The position numbers and the translations under genes are program-made. Below are positions 24,184 to 33,957 of a stretch of 42,706 bases of DNA, in pieces (position 1 is the first letter of the stretch; each line of letters begins with the position of its first letter). Origin of the DNA: Halobacteriales archaeon QH_8_64_26 (GTDB taxonomy: Archaea > Halobacteriota > Halobacteria > Halobacteriales > Halococcaceae). The notes under the pieces are model-generated. The model did not search any database. It was not told where the DNA came from and worked only from the letters and a program-made list of their open reading frames with translations. The stretch is from NCBI GenBank assembly GCA_003021725.1, contig PXRA01000015.1, positions 1-42,706 of the forward strand, read 5' to 3'.

Positions 24184-26616
24184 ATGGTCGAGCACACTCG
24201 CACATTGGACTTCAAGATCGCCTTCGCGATCGGGCTCGGGACGATGATCGCGGCCGGTATCTTCTCGCTTTCGGGCACGGCGGTCGCCAGGATCGGCTCC
24301 AGTGCCGTGATCGCCTTCGTTCTCGCCGCGATCATCGCGGGCATCACTGCCGCCGCGTACTCGGAGTTCGCCTCGGTCTACTCGGAGAACGGCGGGGGCT
24401 ATCTCTTTACCTCCCGCACTTTCGAGGATCGCGACCTTCTCACCTACTCGATCGGAATGTCGCTCTTTTTGGGCTATACCGGGACGACGGCCTTCTATCT
24501 CGCGACGATGGACGAGTGGGTCGTCGAGTTCGTCCTCCCCGAGTCGCTTCACTTCATCCCTCACGGCACCTTCGGCGTGCTCACCGCGATACTGCTCGGT
24601 GTGCTCAACGCCCGCGGGACGGAGGAATCGGGCACCTTCCAGTTGCTCGTGACGGGCGCGAAGGTCGCCGTGTTACTCGCGTTCATCGGTGGCGCGGTCG
24701 CGTTCGCCGGGCCGACCGCGGCAGCCGGCACGTTCGCTGCGCGTTTCTCGACGGACGCCATCAGCATCGTAAGCGTGGCGGCGCTCGCCTTCATCACCTT
24801 CTTCGGTTTTTCAGCTATTGCCGCGAGCGCCGGCGAGATCATCGAACCCCGCAAGACGGTTCCCAAAGCGATCGCCGCCTCGATGGTGACGGTGACGGTG
24901 CTCTACGCGCTCGTGATCGTCGCGATGGTCAACTCGCCGGTGCCGGCGGAGGTGGTCGCACGCCAGGGCGAGACGGCGATGGGCACCGTCGCGGCGGCCT
25001 TTTTCGGACGGTTCGGGCTCGCCGCGGTCGGCCAAGCCCTCATCGTCGCCGGGGCGATCTTTAGTATGGTCTCGGCGTCGAACGCCTCGATCCTCGCGGC
25101 GACCGGGATCGGCTCGCTCATGGGCCGGCAAGGGCAGGCCCCGCGGCGTTTCTCCCGCATCGATTCTCGGTACGGCACGCCTACCTGGAGCGTCGGGACG
25201 GCGACGGCGGTGATCGTCGCCCTCATTGTTGCCTTCATTGCTGTCTTCCCCGTGGAGGGCGGGCTCGGTGGGCTCCACCTCGGCCTCGAAGCGCTCACCG
25301 GTTTCGCGACGCTCAACCTCCTCCTACCGCTCGCGGTCGTGAACGTCGCGCTCGTCTACTCCCGGCGGAAGTTCCCCGACATCGAACGGGGCTTTCGGGT
25401 TCCTGGGGTCCCCCTCGTCCCGGCGCTCGGGGTGATCGCGAACCTCGCGTTGATCTACAACCTTCCCCGGATCGGCGTCCTTACCGGAGTGGTGCTCACG
25501 GCCGCACTGATCGTCGCGTACCTCCTCTGGGGTGGTGCTCCCGACGTCGAGGAGCTCTTCGAGCGGGTCACGGAACCGACCGGTCCGGCGAGCACGAACG
25601 GCAGCACCGCTGACTCGAACCCCGCGAGCGCCGGCGGAACGAATGCGCGATCGGTGACCGACAGCGCGAACGGCGAGGACGGCGAGAACGGCGGGGAGGC
25701 GGCGACCGATCGCTTCCGGGTGCTCGTCCCCGTCGCTCGCCCCGATCGGGCGGTGGCCTACGCTCGGCTCGCGGCGACGATCGGCCGGTTCCGCGATAGG
25801 GACCCACTCGTCGGGATCGTCAACGTCACGACCATCCCCGATCAGACCCCAAGCGAAACCGTCACGGACGTCGCTAAAGAACGCGCGGCACAGCTACGCG
25901 AACTGTTAGCGGACGCATCGATCGACGCCGACTACACCGTCGAGGGCCACATCTGCCGTGATATCGCCTTCGACGTGCTTCAGAGCGCTCGCGAGGACGA
26001 GGCCGACCTCATCGTTATGGGCTACCCCGAAGAGCACGAGGAGGTCGCCCAGAAGATCGAGTACAACGCCCCCTGTGACGTGCTCTTCGCGTCGGGGTTC
26101 GCCGACAGGGAAGGACACGCTGCGGACCCGCGTGACATCCCGGTCGTGAACATCGGTGCTGGTGGCGGTCCCCACCACAGAGCGCTGCTACCGGTCGTGG
26201 ACGCGATGGGCCAGCAGGGCACCGAGGTTCAGGTCGTGAGCGTCACGCCGACGGGCGACGGTGGTACCGAAGAGAGCGTCGATAGCACAATGGCAGGACT
26301 CTCCGGAACCGACCACGTCGAAGTCCACAACGTCAGCGCGGCGAGCGTCGCCGAAGGATTGGTCTCGGCGGCCGCGGAGAACGGCGGCGTGCTCCTGATC
26401 GGCGCGACCCGCACCCGACGACTCCGCCAGTGGGTGTTCGGTAGCACGCCCGATCGGGTGATCGCCCTCGCGGAAGACGCCGGCGTTCCCGTGTTCGTCT
26501 ACGCCGGACCGACAAGTGTCGCCGGCAGCATCGAGGACTACCTCTTTCCGCTCTATCGCTACTACCGGCGACTACGGCGTCGCCGTCGACCGCTCGAAGA
26601 GCCCTCCGAATCCTGA
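24184..26616 (+). CDS. APC amino-acid permease fused to two UspA domains
   Basis: An intact 810-residue fusion. About residues 1-440 are an APC permease with some 12 membrane segments (FAIGLGTMIAAGIFSLSGTA in segment 1; GFSAIAASAGEIIEPRKTVP in segment 6 and loop; SASNASILAATGIGSLMGRQ in segment 8). A Gly/Ser/Asn/Glu linker follows (about 455-510). Then come one UspA domain (RFRVLVPVARPDRA, DLIVMGYPEEHEE) and a second (HHRALLPVVDAM, VLLIGATRTRRLRQWVFGST). The tail is very basic (YRRLRRRRRPLEE). The design suggests transport gated by a nucleotide or stress signal sensed in the cytoplasm; this is inference. It is the only complete member of this family in the window. Substrate unknown. Confidence 0.9.
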   Translation: MVEHTRTLDFKIAFAIGLGTMIAAGIFSLSGTAVARIGSSAVIAFVLAAIIAGITAAAYSEFASVYSENGGGYLFTSRTFEDRDLLTYSIGMSLFLGYTGTTAFYLATMDEWVVEFVLPESLHFIPHGTFGVLTAILLGVLNARGTEESGTFQLLVTGAKVAVLLAFIGGAVAFAGPTAAAGTFAARFSTDAISIVSVAALAFITFFGFSAIAASAGEIIEPRKTVPKAIAASMVTVTVLYALVIVAMVNSPVPAEVVARQGETAMGTVAAAFFGRFGLAAVGQALIVAGAIFSMVSASNASILAATGIGSLMGRQGQAPRRFSRIDSRYGTPTWSVGTATAVIVALIVAFIAVFPVEGGLGGLHLGLEALTGFATLNLLLPLAVVNVALVYSRRKFPDIERGFRVPGVPLVPALGVIANLALIYNLPRIGVLTGVVLTAALIVAYLLWGGAPDVEELFERVTEPTGPASTNGSTADSNPASAGGTNARSVTDSANGEDGENGGEAATDRFRVLVPVARPDRAVAYARLAATIGRFRDRDPLVGIVNVTTIPDQTPSETVTDVAKERAAQLRELLADASIDADYTVEGHICRDIAFDVLQSAREDEADLIVMGYPEEHEEVAQKIEYNAPCDVLFASGFADREGHAADPRDIPVVNIGAGGGPHHRALLPVVDAMGQQGTEVQVVSVTPTGDGGTEESVDSTMAGLSGTDHVEVHNVSAASVAEGLVSAAAENGGVLLIGATRTRRLRQWVFGSTPDRVIALAEDAGVPVFVYAGPTSVAGSIEDYLFPLYRYYRRLRRRRRPLEEPSES

Positions 26617-26643
26617 TCGCTACCTCCGGTGTGCTCCCGGAAC

Positions 26644-29178
26644 TCACCCCGACCGTCGTCCGGCGTGACCGGGGTAATCGCGCTCGAAGCGTTCTGCGAT
26701 TTCCCTATTGCCGAACTCGATCACGACCGGTCGGCCGTGCGGACAGGCATAGGGGTTCTCACAGGCGTCGAGCGCGTCGAGCAAGTCCACGATCGAACCC
26801 GTCGACAGCGAGGTATTGCCCGTGATCGAGGGGTAACACGCCAGATCGGCGAGCAGAGCGTCGGCCGCGGCCTCGACGGTCCTCCCGGGCCGTTCGGCCG
26901 CGATGAACGCCCCGAGGACGTCCCGCAGCAGGGCGGGATCACAGCCGGCGATCGCCGCCGGTATCGTCCGTACTGCTACCGTCCGCTGGCCGCCTTCCCC
27001 TGCTTCGCCGTCACCCGCGGTGTCGTCGTCGCGGTTCCTCTCGTCCCCCTTTCGGCCCTTACTCCGCCCGCTGTCCTCGCCCTCTCCGTCCTCGGCCACG
27101 GAGGCATAGAATCCCAACCCGGCGAGGGTATCGATAGCTGACTCGAAGAGGGCTGCTTCGCCCGCAGTGAGCTCGATTTCGACCGGTTCGGCGAGGGTTT
27201 GTGCTTCGCCACGGGGCAGTCGCTCGCGCAGGCGCTCGTAGGTGACCCGCTCGTCGGCGGCGTGCTGGTCGATCAGTACCAGGCCCGCATCGGTCTCGGC
27301 GACGACGTAGGTCTCGTCGAACTGCCCGAGCACGCGGAGGGTAGGCAAGCGCTCGAACTCGCGGCGGCGCTCGACGCGCTCGCCCGACAGCGCCCGCTGC
27401 TCGCTCGCCGAAAACCGACTCGTCGCCGTCTCCGACGACCGGGCCTCCGTTTCCTCGATGTGGGCGTGTAGGTCCCTTATCCCCTCGGGATCGACCGCTG
27501 GGCTCCTCTTACTTGCCGGTGGCCCGGTCGTATCGTACTCGTCGGTCGGACCCTCGCTCTCGTCTCCCCCGTGGCCGCCCTCCCCCCCTACATTGGGGGA
27601 TCGCGTTCCCCGATCGTCCGAGCTACTCCCGCTCTCGCCCGGCGTTCGGCCGGCTTCTCCTCCGATCGGTCTGCGCTGTTCCTGCCCGTCTGGTTCGTCT
27701 GCCTCGCCGCTGGGTTCGCTCCCTTCCTCGGCCCCCCGTTCGCTCTCTGCAGCTTCCTCGACCGGCTCGTCGATGGCCGCCGTCTCCGCCGTTGACGCCT
27801 CTTGTTCCCGGGCTGCCGGTGCCGCACTCTGCTCTCGGCCCGTGCTCGTCGAGGGCTCCTCGCTCGCGTTCTCGGCTTCGGTGTCGCGCTCGCGCTCGTC
27901 GTTCCGGTTCTCCCTCGGCGGGTCGGCCTCGTGCGCTCCGGGTTCTTCCTCCTCACCGTCGCTCTCGCTCGCCTCGGGCTCGATCCGTGTCTGTCTCGGG
28001 GCCGATCGCCCGCGCGGTGCCCCCGACCGGACCAGGCCCGCATCCAGTAACGCTCGCTCAATGCGCGCTTCGATCGCTTCCCTAACTGCCTGCTCGTTTT
28101 CGAATCGCACTTCGAGTTTTCGGGGGTGGACGTTCGCATCCACCGCTCCGGGGGGTACTTCGATGTCGAGAACGGCGAAGGGATACCGATCGGGCGCGAG
28201 CTGGCTGCCGTAGGCCGCTACGATCGCCTCTCGGAGCACCCTGGCGGTGACGTAGCGGCCGTTTACGATCGTCGTCACGTAGGTCGAGTTCGCCCGCGTC
28301 GTCTCCGGATCGGAGATCAATCCCGTAATCGACGCGATCGGACCCTCCTGCTCGCTTTCGTTCTGGCTAGCGTCAGTACTCCGATCGCCTTTCTCGCCGT
28401 CGCTGTCCGTATCGTCGTCTCTACCGTCACCATCGTCACCGCTCTCCACGTCGAGGGAGATCATCGCCCCCGCGACCTCCCGGCCGTAGGTCGCGAGCAC
28501 CGCCTCGCGGCGATCGCCGCTGCCACTCGTCGCGAAGGTTTCCCGGGGGCCGTGTTCGAGCGAGACCGCGACTCCAGGGTTCGCGAGCGCGTAGCCGGTG
28601 ACGATCCGGTTGACGTGGGCGAACTCCGTCGCTTCGCGCTTGAGATACTTCCTCCGGGCTGGGACGTTGTAAAAGAGGTCGCGCACTTCGATCGTCGTCC
28701 CGGCCGGAGAGCCAACGGGCGAGACGGATTCTACCTCCCCGCCCCGCACCACGAGTTCCGTGCCCCGCGCCCCGCCGCGGGGCTTCGTCCGGATCGTGAG
28801 TTCCGCTATCGCGCCGATCGCCGCGAGTGCCTCCCCGCGAAAGCCCAGACTCGAAACCCCGCTCTCGAGGTCCTCGATAGCGGCGATCTTACTGGTAGTG
28901 TGTTTCTCGATCGCTTTCCGCACGTCCGCCTCGCTCATGCCGATGCCGTTATCCGCAACGGTGATTCCCTCGATACCGCCGGCTTCGACGCTTACGCTCA
29001 CCCGCGAGGCGTCGGCGTCGATGGCGTTCTCGATTAGTTCCTTCACCGCCGAGGCGGGCCGCTCGACGACCTCACCCGCGGCGATCCGGTCAATGGTCGC
29101 CCCATCGAGGCGCTCGATCCGCCCGTTCTCGTCCGCTTCGTCGTTCTCCTCCCCGCTCGTTTCGGCGTCGCCAGTCAC
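26644..29178 (-). CDS. mutL: DNA mismatch repair protein MutL
   Basis: An 844-residue MutL. The N-terminal GHKL ATPase is complete: IAAGEVVERPASAVKELIEN, then DNGIGM and GFRGEALA, with the transducer half after it. The C-terminal dimerisation domain has the endonuclease motif DQHAADERVTYE near residue 637 (DQHA-x2-E-x4-E) and the zinc-site CPHGRP at 812-817, so this is a nicking MutL, as in organisms without MutH. Between them lies a very long Glu/Ser/Gly-rich linker (about 370-590). Its ATG overlaps the mutS stop as ATGA, so mutS and mutL are one coupled operon. Confidence 0.95.
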   Translation of the reverse strand: MTGDAETSGEENDEADENGRIERLDGATIDRIAAGEVVERPASAVKELIENAIDADASRVSVSVEAGGIEGITVADNGIGMSEADVRKAIEKHTTSKIAAIEDLESGVSSLGFRGEALAAIGAIAELTIRTKPRGGARGTELVVRGGEVESVSPVGSPAGTTIEVRDLFYNVPARRKYLKREATEFAHVNRIVTGYALANPGVAVSLEHGPRETFATSGSGDRREAVLATYGREVAGAMISLDVESGDDGDGRDDDTDSDGEKGDRSTDASQNESEQEGPIASITGLISDPETTRANSTYVTTIVNGRYVTARVLREAIVAAYGSQLAPDRYPFAVLDIEVPPGAVDANVHPRKLEVRFENEQAVREAIEARIERALLDAGLVRSGAPRGRSAPRQTRIEPEASESDGEEEEPGAHEADPPRENRNDERERDTEAENASEEPSTSTGREQSAAPAAREQEASTAETAAIDEPVEEAAESERGAEEGSEPSGEADEPDGQEQRRPIGGEAGRTPGESGSSSDDRGTRSPNVGGEGGHGGDESEGPTDEYDTTGPPASKRSPAVDPEGIRDLHAHIEETEARSSETATSRFSASEQRALSGERVERRREFERLPTLRVLGQFDETYVVAETDAGLVLIDQHAADERVTYERLRERLPRGEAQTLAEPVEIELTAGEAALFESAIDTLAGLGFYASVAEDGEGEDSGRSKGRKGDERNRDDDTAGDGEAGEGGQRTVAVRTIPAAIAGCDPALLRDVLGAFIAAERPGRTVEAAADALLADLACYPSITGNTSLSTGSIVDLLDALDACENPYACPHGRPVVIEFGNREIAERFERDYPGHAGRRSG

Positions 29179-31878
29179 GATTCCTCCAGGCGCTCCTTCC
29201 AGGAACGGATCTCGCCGAGGAGATCGATCGGTGCGGTCCCCTCCAGATCCGCGTCCCGGAGTTCCTCTAACACCGCTCGTTCGGTGGGATCGATGCCTTC
29301 GGCCGTCGGTTCTGTCGCCGCTTCCGTCGATTTCTCGCCCGCTCGCTCCCCGACTCCGTCCCCGCTGCCTCCGCCTGCGGGTTCGCCCCGTTCGAACCCG
29401 CCCGTCCCGAGGTCGAAGACGACCTGCTGGGACCCGCTTTCGCTACCGCTCCCGTCGGGCTCGCCGCCGCGGGCCTCGATAGCCTTCTCCTCACGAAGAT
29501 TGCTCAGCACGTCGTTCGAACGCGAGACTACGGGGTCGGGTACGCCGGCGAGTTCGGCGACGTGCACCCCATAGGAACGATCGGCTGCGCCTTCCTGGAT
29601 CGCGTGCAGAAAAGTCACTTCTCCGTCCCGTTCCTCCGCCGCGATGTGGACGTTCGCCGCCCGCCCCAACCTATCGACGAGTTCGGTCAGTTCGTGATAG
29701 TGGGTCGCAAAGAGGGTCCGGGCCTTGATCCGGTTGTGTAGGTATTCCGTCGCGGCCCACGCGATCGAGATGCCGTCGTAGGTCGCGGTGCCCCGCCCCA
29801 CCTCGTCGAGGACGACGAGGGAATCCTCGGTCGCCGAGTGCAGGATGTTCGAGAGTTCGCTCATCTCGACCATGAACGTCGAGCGTCCCTGGGCGAGTTC
29901 GTCGAGCGCCCCAACCCTAGTGAAGATCCCATCGACCGGCTCGATGTCGGCCGCTCGCGCCGGGACGAAACTGCCGATCTGTGCCAGGAGGACGATCAGG
30001 GCCGTCTGGCGCATATACGTCGACTTCCCTGACATGTTCGGCCCGGTCACCAGTAGCAGCGACCGCTCCTCAAAGAGGCGGGTGTCGTTCGGGACGAATT
30101 CTGTCGTACCCTCAACCACCGGATGCCGGCCGGCTTCGATGTCGATACCTCCCTCGCCGAACGCGGGGCGGGTCCAGTCCTGTCGTACCGCGTGGACCGC
30201 GAGCGCCCCCGCAACGTCGATCCGGGCGAGCGCCCGACCTGCGTCCTGGAGAACCTCGGCCGCCGCCGCGACCGTCCCGCAAAGCTCCTCGAAGGCCTCG
30301 CTTTCGAGTTCGGCGCGGCGCTCTTCGAGCCGGAGGAGTTCGCGCTCCCGTTCGTCTAAGTCCTCGGTCGTGTACCGGCGGGAGTTCTTCAGCGTCTTCA
30401 CTTCCTCGTACTCCTCAGGGGTCTTTTCGGTCTCTGAGTTGCCGACCTGGATGTAGTAGCCGTCCGTTTTGTTCCGATCGACCTGGAGGTGGGTGATACC
30501 GTGGCGGCGCTTCTCGCGATTTTCGAACGCCTCGCGCGACCCTGGGGGGGTCGGCGGCCAGCGCCGCGTCGAGTTCGCCTTCGAGGTCGGCTATCGCCGC
30601 GCGATCCGGTTCGTCGAGTACCGCGGCGACCGGCGATGCGGCGAGCTGGGAGTCGATTGCCGCCGCGTCGAGTGCCGGAAACAACGCCAGGGTTTCGCGC
30701 ACGCGGAGCAGGTCCCTCGGCCCGACAGTCCCCGAGACCGAGCGGCTCGCCAGCCGTTCGAGGTCGTACGCCTCGCCCAGGATCTCCCGCAGTTCCTCGC
30801 GGGCGAGGGCCGCTTCACACAGGGCCGCGACGCTCTCCTGGCGCGTTTCGAGCTCATCGACGTCCCGCAGCGGTCGCGTGAGCCGTTCGCGTAGCAATCG
30901 TCCGCCCCCACTGGTCCGTGTGTGATCGATCGTCCCGAGCAGCGAGCCCTCCCGGCCGCCCTGCATCGTCTCGGCGAGTTCGAGGTTGCGCTGGGTCGTC
31001 GCGTCGAGCGAGACGTCCTCCTCGTAGGCTCCTAGACGCGTCATCGAGGCGAGCACGCCGGCCCCGGTGTCCTCGACGTACGCGAGGATCGCCCCGGCGG
31101 CCCGCCGTGCGGCGTCCTCCAAGCCGGCGCTCGCCCCTGCTCGCTCGCCGAACTGCTCGGCCAGTCGGTGGCGCGCTCGCCCAGGGGCGAAGGCCTCTGG
31201 CTCGTAGTCGGTCAGAGTGGTCTCGATCCGACTTGCGGCGTCCTCGAGTAGCGACTCGCTCGCGTTCGGCCCGCCCAGGATCTCGGCCGGTGAGAACCGA
31301 TGGAGTTCGGTGCGTGCGGCCGCTCCGCCCTCGACCGTCGTCGCGTGAAATCGGCCGGTCGTGACGTCCGCGAACGCGAGGCCGTAGGTCCCCTCCTCGT
31401 CTGCAGTGCCATTGCCTTCGTCGTTCCCGCTTTCCCCGCTCGTGTGACCTCTTTCTCTGTTTCGCGTTCGGTCGTACTCGCTTTCCCCGCTGCCGTCGCG
31501 GACGATCGCGGCGAGGTACTGGGCGTCGGCGTCGGTCGTCTCCAGCAAGGTACCGGGCGTCGCGACCCGGCTGATCTCCCGTCGGAACCCGCCGTCGGTC
31601 TCGCGCTGGTCGGCGACGGCGACCCGATACCCGCGTTCGACGAGCGCCGTCAGGTAGGGCGTGAGATCCGCCAGTGGGACGCCGGCCATCGGATAGCTCC
31701 GGTCGCCCGCACTTTTCTGTGAGACCGTCAGGTCGAGTTCCTCTTCGACTAACTCCGCGTCGTCGCCGAAGAACTCGTAGAAGTCCCCACACTGCATCGC
31801 CAACACGTCGGCGTCGGTCTCGCGCTTGAGCGCGAGGAACTGACTCACGATCCCATCGTCGCTCCCGGCCGCAGCCAT
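29175..31878 (-). pseudogene. mutS: DNA mismatch repair protein MutS, frameshifted at a C7 tract
   Basis: A complete MutS in content but in two frames. The first frame (from ATG 31878) holds the mismatch-binding Phe-x-Glu (CGDFYEFF, Phe33 and Glu35), connector and core domains, and runs to DAALAADPP at the C7 tract (plus-strand G7, 30544-30550). It then goes out of frame and stops at 30415. The second frame resumes with GSREAFENREKRRHGITHLQ and holds the ATPase: Walker A TGPNMSGKSTYMRQ, Walker B LVVLDEVGRGTATYDG, then the HTH-containing tail. Total length is 2704 bases, 3n+1, so removing one C gives 900 residues. This may be a real null allele, a phase-variable switch, or a sequencing error. 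The start is supported by a TATA box 27 bases upstream. Confidence 0.85.
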
Positions 31879-31902
31879 ATCCACTTACACTCGGCGCGGG
31901 GA

Positions 31903-31908
31903 CTAAAG
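31903..31908 (-). promoter_or_regulatory. TATA-like box of mutS
   Basis: CTTTAG on the minus strand, about 27 bases before ATG 31878, consistent with leaderless transcription of mutS-mutL. Confidence 0.4.
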
Positions 31909-32074
31909 CCCTGCCGGAAGCACAGTGAAAGTGAATCCTTTGCTAGGAGCCGTTTTCGGTGTGCCCCGACCGCTTCCGTAGGCCCCATGCGTGCGCCGTT
32001 CGACTCCGATACCCCGACCACGTCCCGATCGGCGACGCCGACAGTCACTTGCTCGCTCCGATAGTACTGCGCTT

Positions 32075-32395
32075 ATGCCGACGATCGAGTTCCGAGCGCA
32101 AGAGATCGACTGTGAGCGGGGCGACGTTCTCCGGGACGTGCTGCTGGATGCCGGCCTATCGCCGCATAACGGCCGCGCCGACGCGCTCAACTGCCGCGGC
32201 CACGGCACCTGTGGGACCTGTGCGGTCGACGTCGAGGGACCGGTGAGCGAGACGAACGAGCGAGAACGGCGACGACTGGCCTTCCCGCCGCATGACCTCG
32301 ACTCCGGGCTGCGCCTCGCCTGCCAGGTCCGGGTCGAGGGCGATCTCGCGGTCGAGAAACACGCCGGGTTCTGGGGCCAGCACACCGACGAATAG
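32075..32395 (+). CDS. 2Fe-2S ferredoxin
   Basis: A 106-residue plant-type [2Fe-2S] ferredoxin, a small soluble electron carrier. The four cysteine ligands are Cys40, Cys46, Cys49 (NCRGHGTCGTC) and Cys83 (LRLACQV); the first gap has five residues rather than the usual four. The fold starts right at ATG 32075 (MPTIEFRAQEID), and an earlier in-frame ATG at 31991 would add only arginine-rich sequence. It is divergent from mutS. Its redox partner is not indicated by the neighbours. Confidence 0.88.
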   Translation: MPTIEFRAQEIDCERGDVLRDVLLDAGLSPHNGRADALNCRGHGTCGTCAVDVEGPVSETNERERRRLAFPPHDLDSGLRLACQVRVEGDLAVEKHAGFWGQHTDE

Positions 32396-32401
32396 CTGGC
32401 G

Positions 32402-32536
32402 GTGGATCCGATAGCGTACGACGCGTTCGAATACCTCCGCTCGCAGCCCGTGTTCGTTGTCGCTGCCCGCTTGCTCGTACTCTTCAGTGCGTTGATAGTC
32501 CGAAGCCCCACGTACACCCTGTCATACGGTAGCTGA
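32402..32536 (+). CDS. Possible 44-residue membrane protein
   Basis: A small frame from GTG 32402, six bases after the ferredoxin stop. The product has a polar start (VDPIAYDAFEYLRSQP), one hydrophobic segment of about 18 residues (VFVVAARLLVLFSALIV) and a short tail ending YTLSYGS. The layout suits a small single-pass protein co-transcribed with the ferredoxin. No family is recognised. The frame could be chance, although such a regular amphipathic-hydrophobic pattern is not expected from an antisense shadow, as no gene overlaps here. Confidence 0.4.
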   Translation: MDPIAYDAFEYLRSQPVFVVAARLLVLFSALIVRSPTYTLSYGS

Positions 32537-32556
32537 CGGCTACGAGTCGCTTGCTG

Positions 32557-33957
32557 CTACGCCGAGTCCGACCTGCCGCCGTCGAGCGCGTCGAGTACCG
32601 TCGTTGCCCGTTCGACCAACGTCTCCGAATCGGGGGCGACGATCCATGCCAGCGCCTCCCTATCGACCGGATCACGCTCGATACCGGCGACGGGCGTCCC
32701 CCCGCTCGCATCGCCCTCGCTCGCTTCGCCCTTGGTACCGCTGAAGACCTCTCGGATGGCTCGCTCCGGCGTACCGTCCGCCGACCCACTCCTCCGGTCG
32801 CCTGTCAGTTCGACGACCGGCCCGTCGAGCCCCGCGAGCGCCGCTTCGATCTCCCCGTCGAACCGACAGTCCAGTGCGAACCGGAGTTCGGGAGCTTCCT
32901 CCCGGGCGGCGAGCAGGAAGCGCGCGGCGTGCTCGGAGGCTCCGAACGCGACTCCCCGCGTCGGCCTCGCGCCTCCGGGCGTGTTCGTCATCCGGCCCTC
33001 GACGGCCGCGACCTCCTCGATCGTCTCGGCGTAGGGAGTCGCTCCGGCGACGTTCGTGCCGACCTCCGGTACCAACGGAGCTACGTCCCGCAAGACCAAG
33101 CTATCGACGGCCTCGCGCACGGCACTCGCGGTCGCGTCCCGGGCGGCCCGCTCGCGGATCTCGACGAGGTGATGCACTGTGCCAGGTCCTTCGCCGACGT
33201 CCAATGGGTAGCGCACCGCCCGCGAGAGGAGGTCGATTCCCTCCCCGACCGCCTCCTCGAGATCCTCGCCGCGAGCGAGGTGGGCCGCGATCGCGCTCGC
33301 GAGCGTACAGCCCGACCCATGAGTCGCGTCGGTCCCGACGCGAGGGTGAGTGAACGTCTCCGCTCCGTCCGCTCCCACGAGCACGTCCCCTACCGCCTCG
33401 CCGGGGATGTGCCCGCCTTTCATTAGAGCGGCCGCCGCACCCATCCGGCGGATCGCCTCGCCGGCTTCGATCGCCGCCTCCTCCCCGTCGATTGCGACGT
33501 CGGTCAGGACGGTCGCCTCCTCGGCGTTCGGTGTTACCAGCGTTGCCTCGGCGATCAGGTCCTCGTAGGCCGCCTCGCCCGCGGGCTCGAGCAGCCGATC
33601 GCCCGAGGTCGCTACCATCACCGGGTCGACCACGAGCGGGAAGGAGAACTCCTGGGCGCGCTCGGCGACGAACTCCACCACTTCGGCGGTCGCGAGCATG
33701 CCCGTCTTCGCCGCTCCCACCTCGAAGTCCCCACACACCGCCTCGAGCTGTGCGCCGATCTCCTCGGTCGGCAGGACGTGGACGCTCTCGACTCCCTGCG
33801 TGTTCTGTGCGGTCGTTGCACAGAGCACGCTCGTCCCGAAGGTTCTACACGCCTCCATGGTCTTGAGATCGGCTTGGGTGCCGGCTCCGCCCCCCGAGTC
33901 GCTCGTCGCGATCGTGAGCGCCGTCGGGAGTTCGACTGATGCTGGCGTGCGGCTCAT
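32557..33957 (-). CDS. thiD: ThiD-ThiN: HMP(-P) kinase fused to thiamine-phosphate synthase
   Basis: A 466-residue bifunctional protein of thiamine synthesis. About residues 1-265 are ThiD, a ribokinase-fold kinase that phosphorylates HMP and [24 protein letters not shown], the [14 protein letters not shown] segment, and the catalytic-loop signature [17 protein letters not shown]. About 280-450 are ThiN, the archaeal type of thiamine-phosphate synthase ([20 protein letters not shown], then [16 protein letters not shown]). A Gly/Ser/Glu-rich insert lies near 405-420. Its ATG overlaps the stop of the AIR-synthase-like gene as ATGA. All three genes, serS included, run in one direction. Confidence 0.92.
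   Translation of the reverse strand: MSRTPASVELPTALTIATSDSGGGAGTQADLKTMEACRTFGTSVLCATTAQNTQGVESVHVLPTEEIGAQLEAVCGDFEVGAAKTGMLATAEVVEFVAERAQEFSFPLVVDPVMVATSGDRLLEPAGEAAYEDLIAEATLVTPNAEEATVLTDVAIDGEEAAIEAGEAIRRMGAAAALMKGGHIPGEAVGDVLVGADGAETFTHPRVGTDATHGSGCTLASAIAAHLARGEDLEEAVGEGIDLLSRAVRYPLDVGEGPGTVHHLVEIRERAARDATASAVREAVDSLVLRDVAPLVPEVGTNVAGATPYAETIEEVAAVEGRMTNTPGGARPTRGVAFGASEHAARFLLAAREEAPELRFALDCRFDGEIEAALAGLDGPVVELTGDRRSGSADGTPERAIREVFSGTKGEASEGDASGGTPVAGIERDPVDREALAWIVAPDSETLVERATTVLDALDGGRSDSA

Noticed and set aside
28126-29037. Long plus-strand frame opposite mutL
   Set aside because: Antisense shadow of the conserved GHKL ATPase region of mutL.
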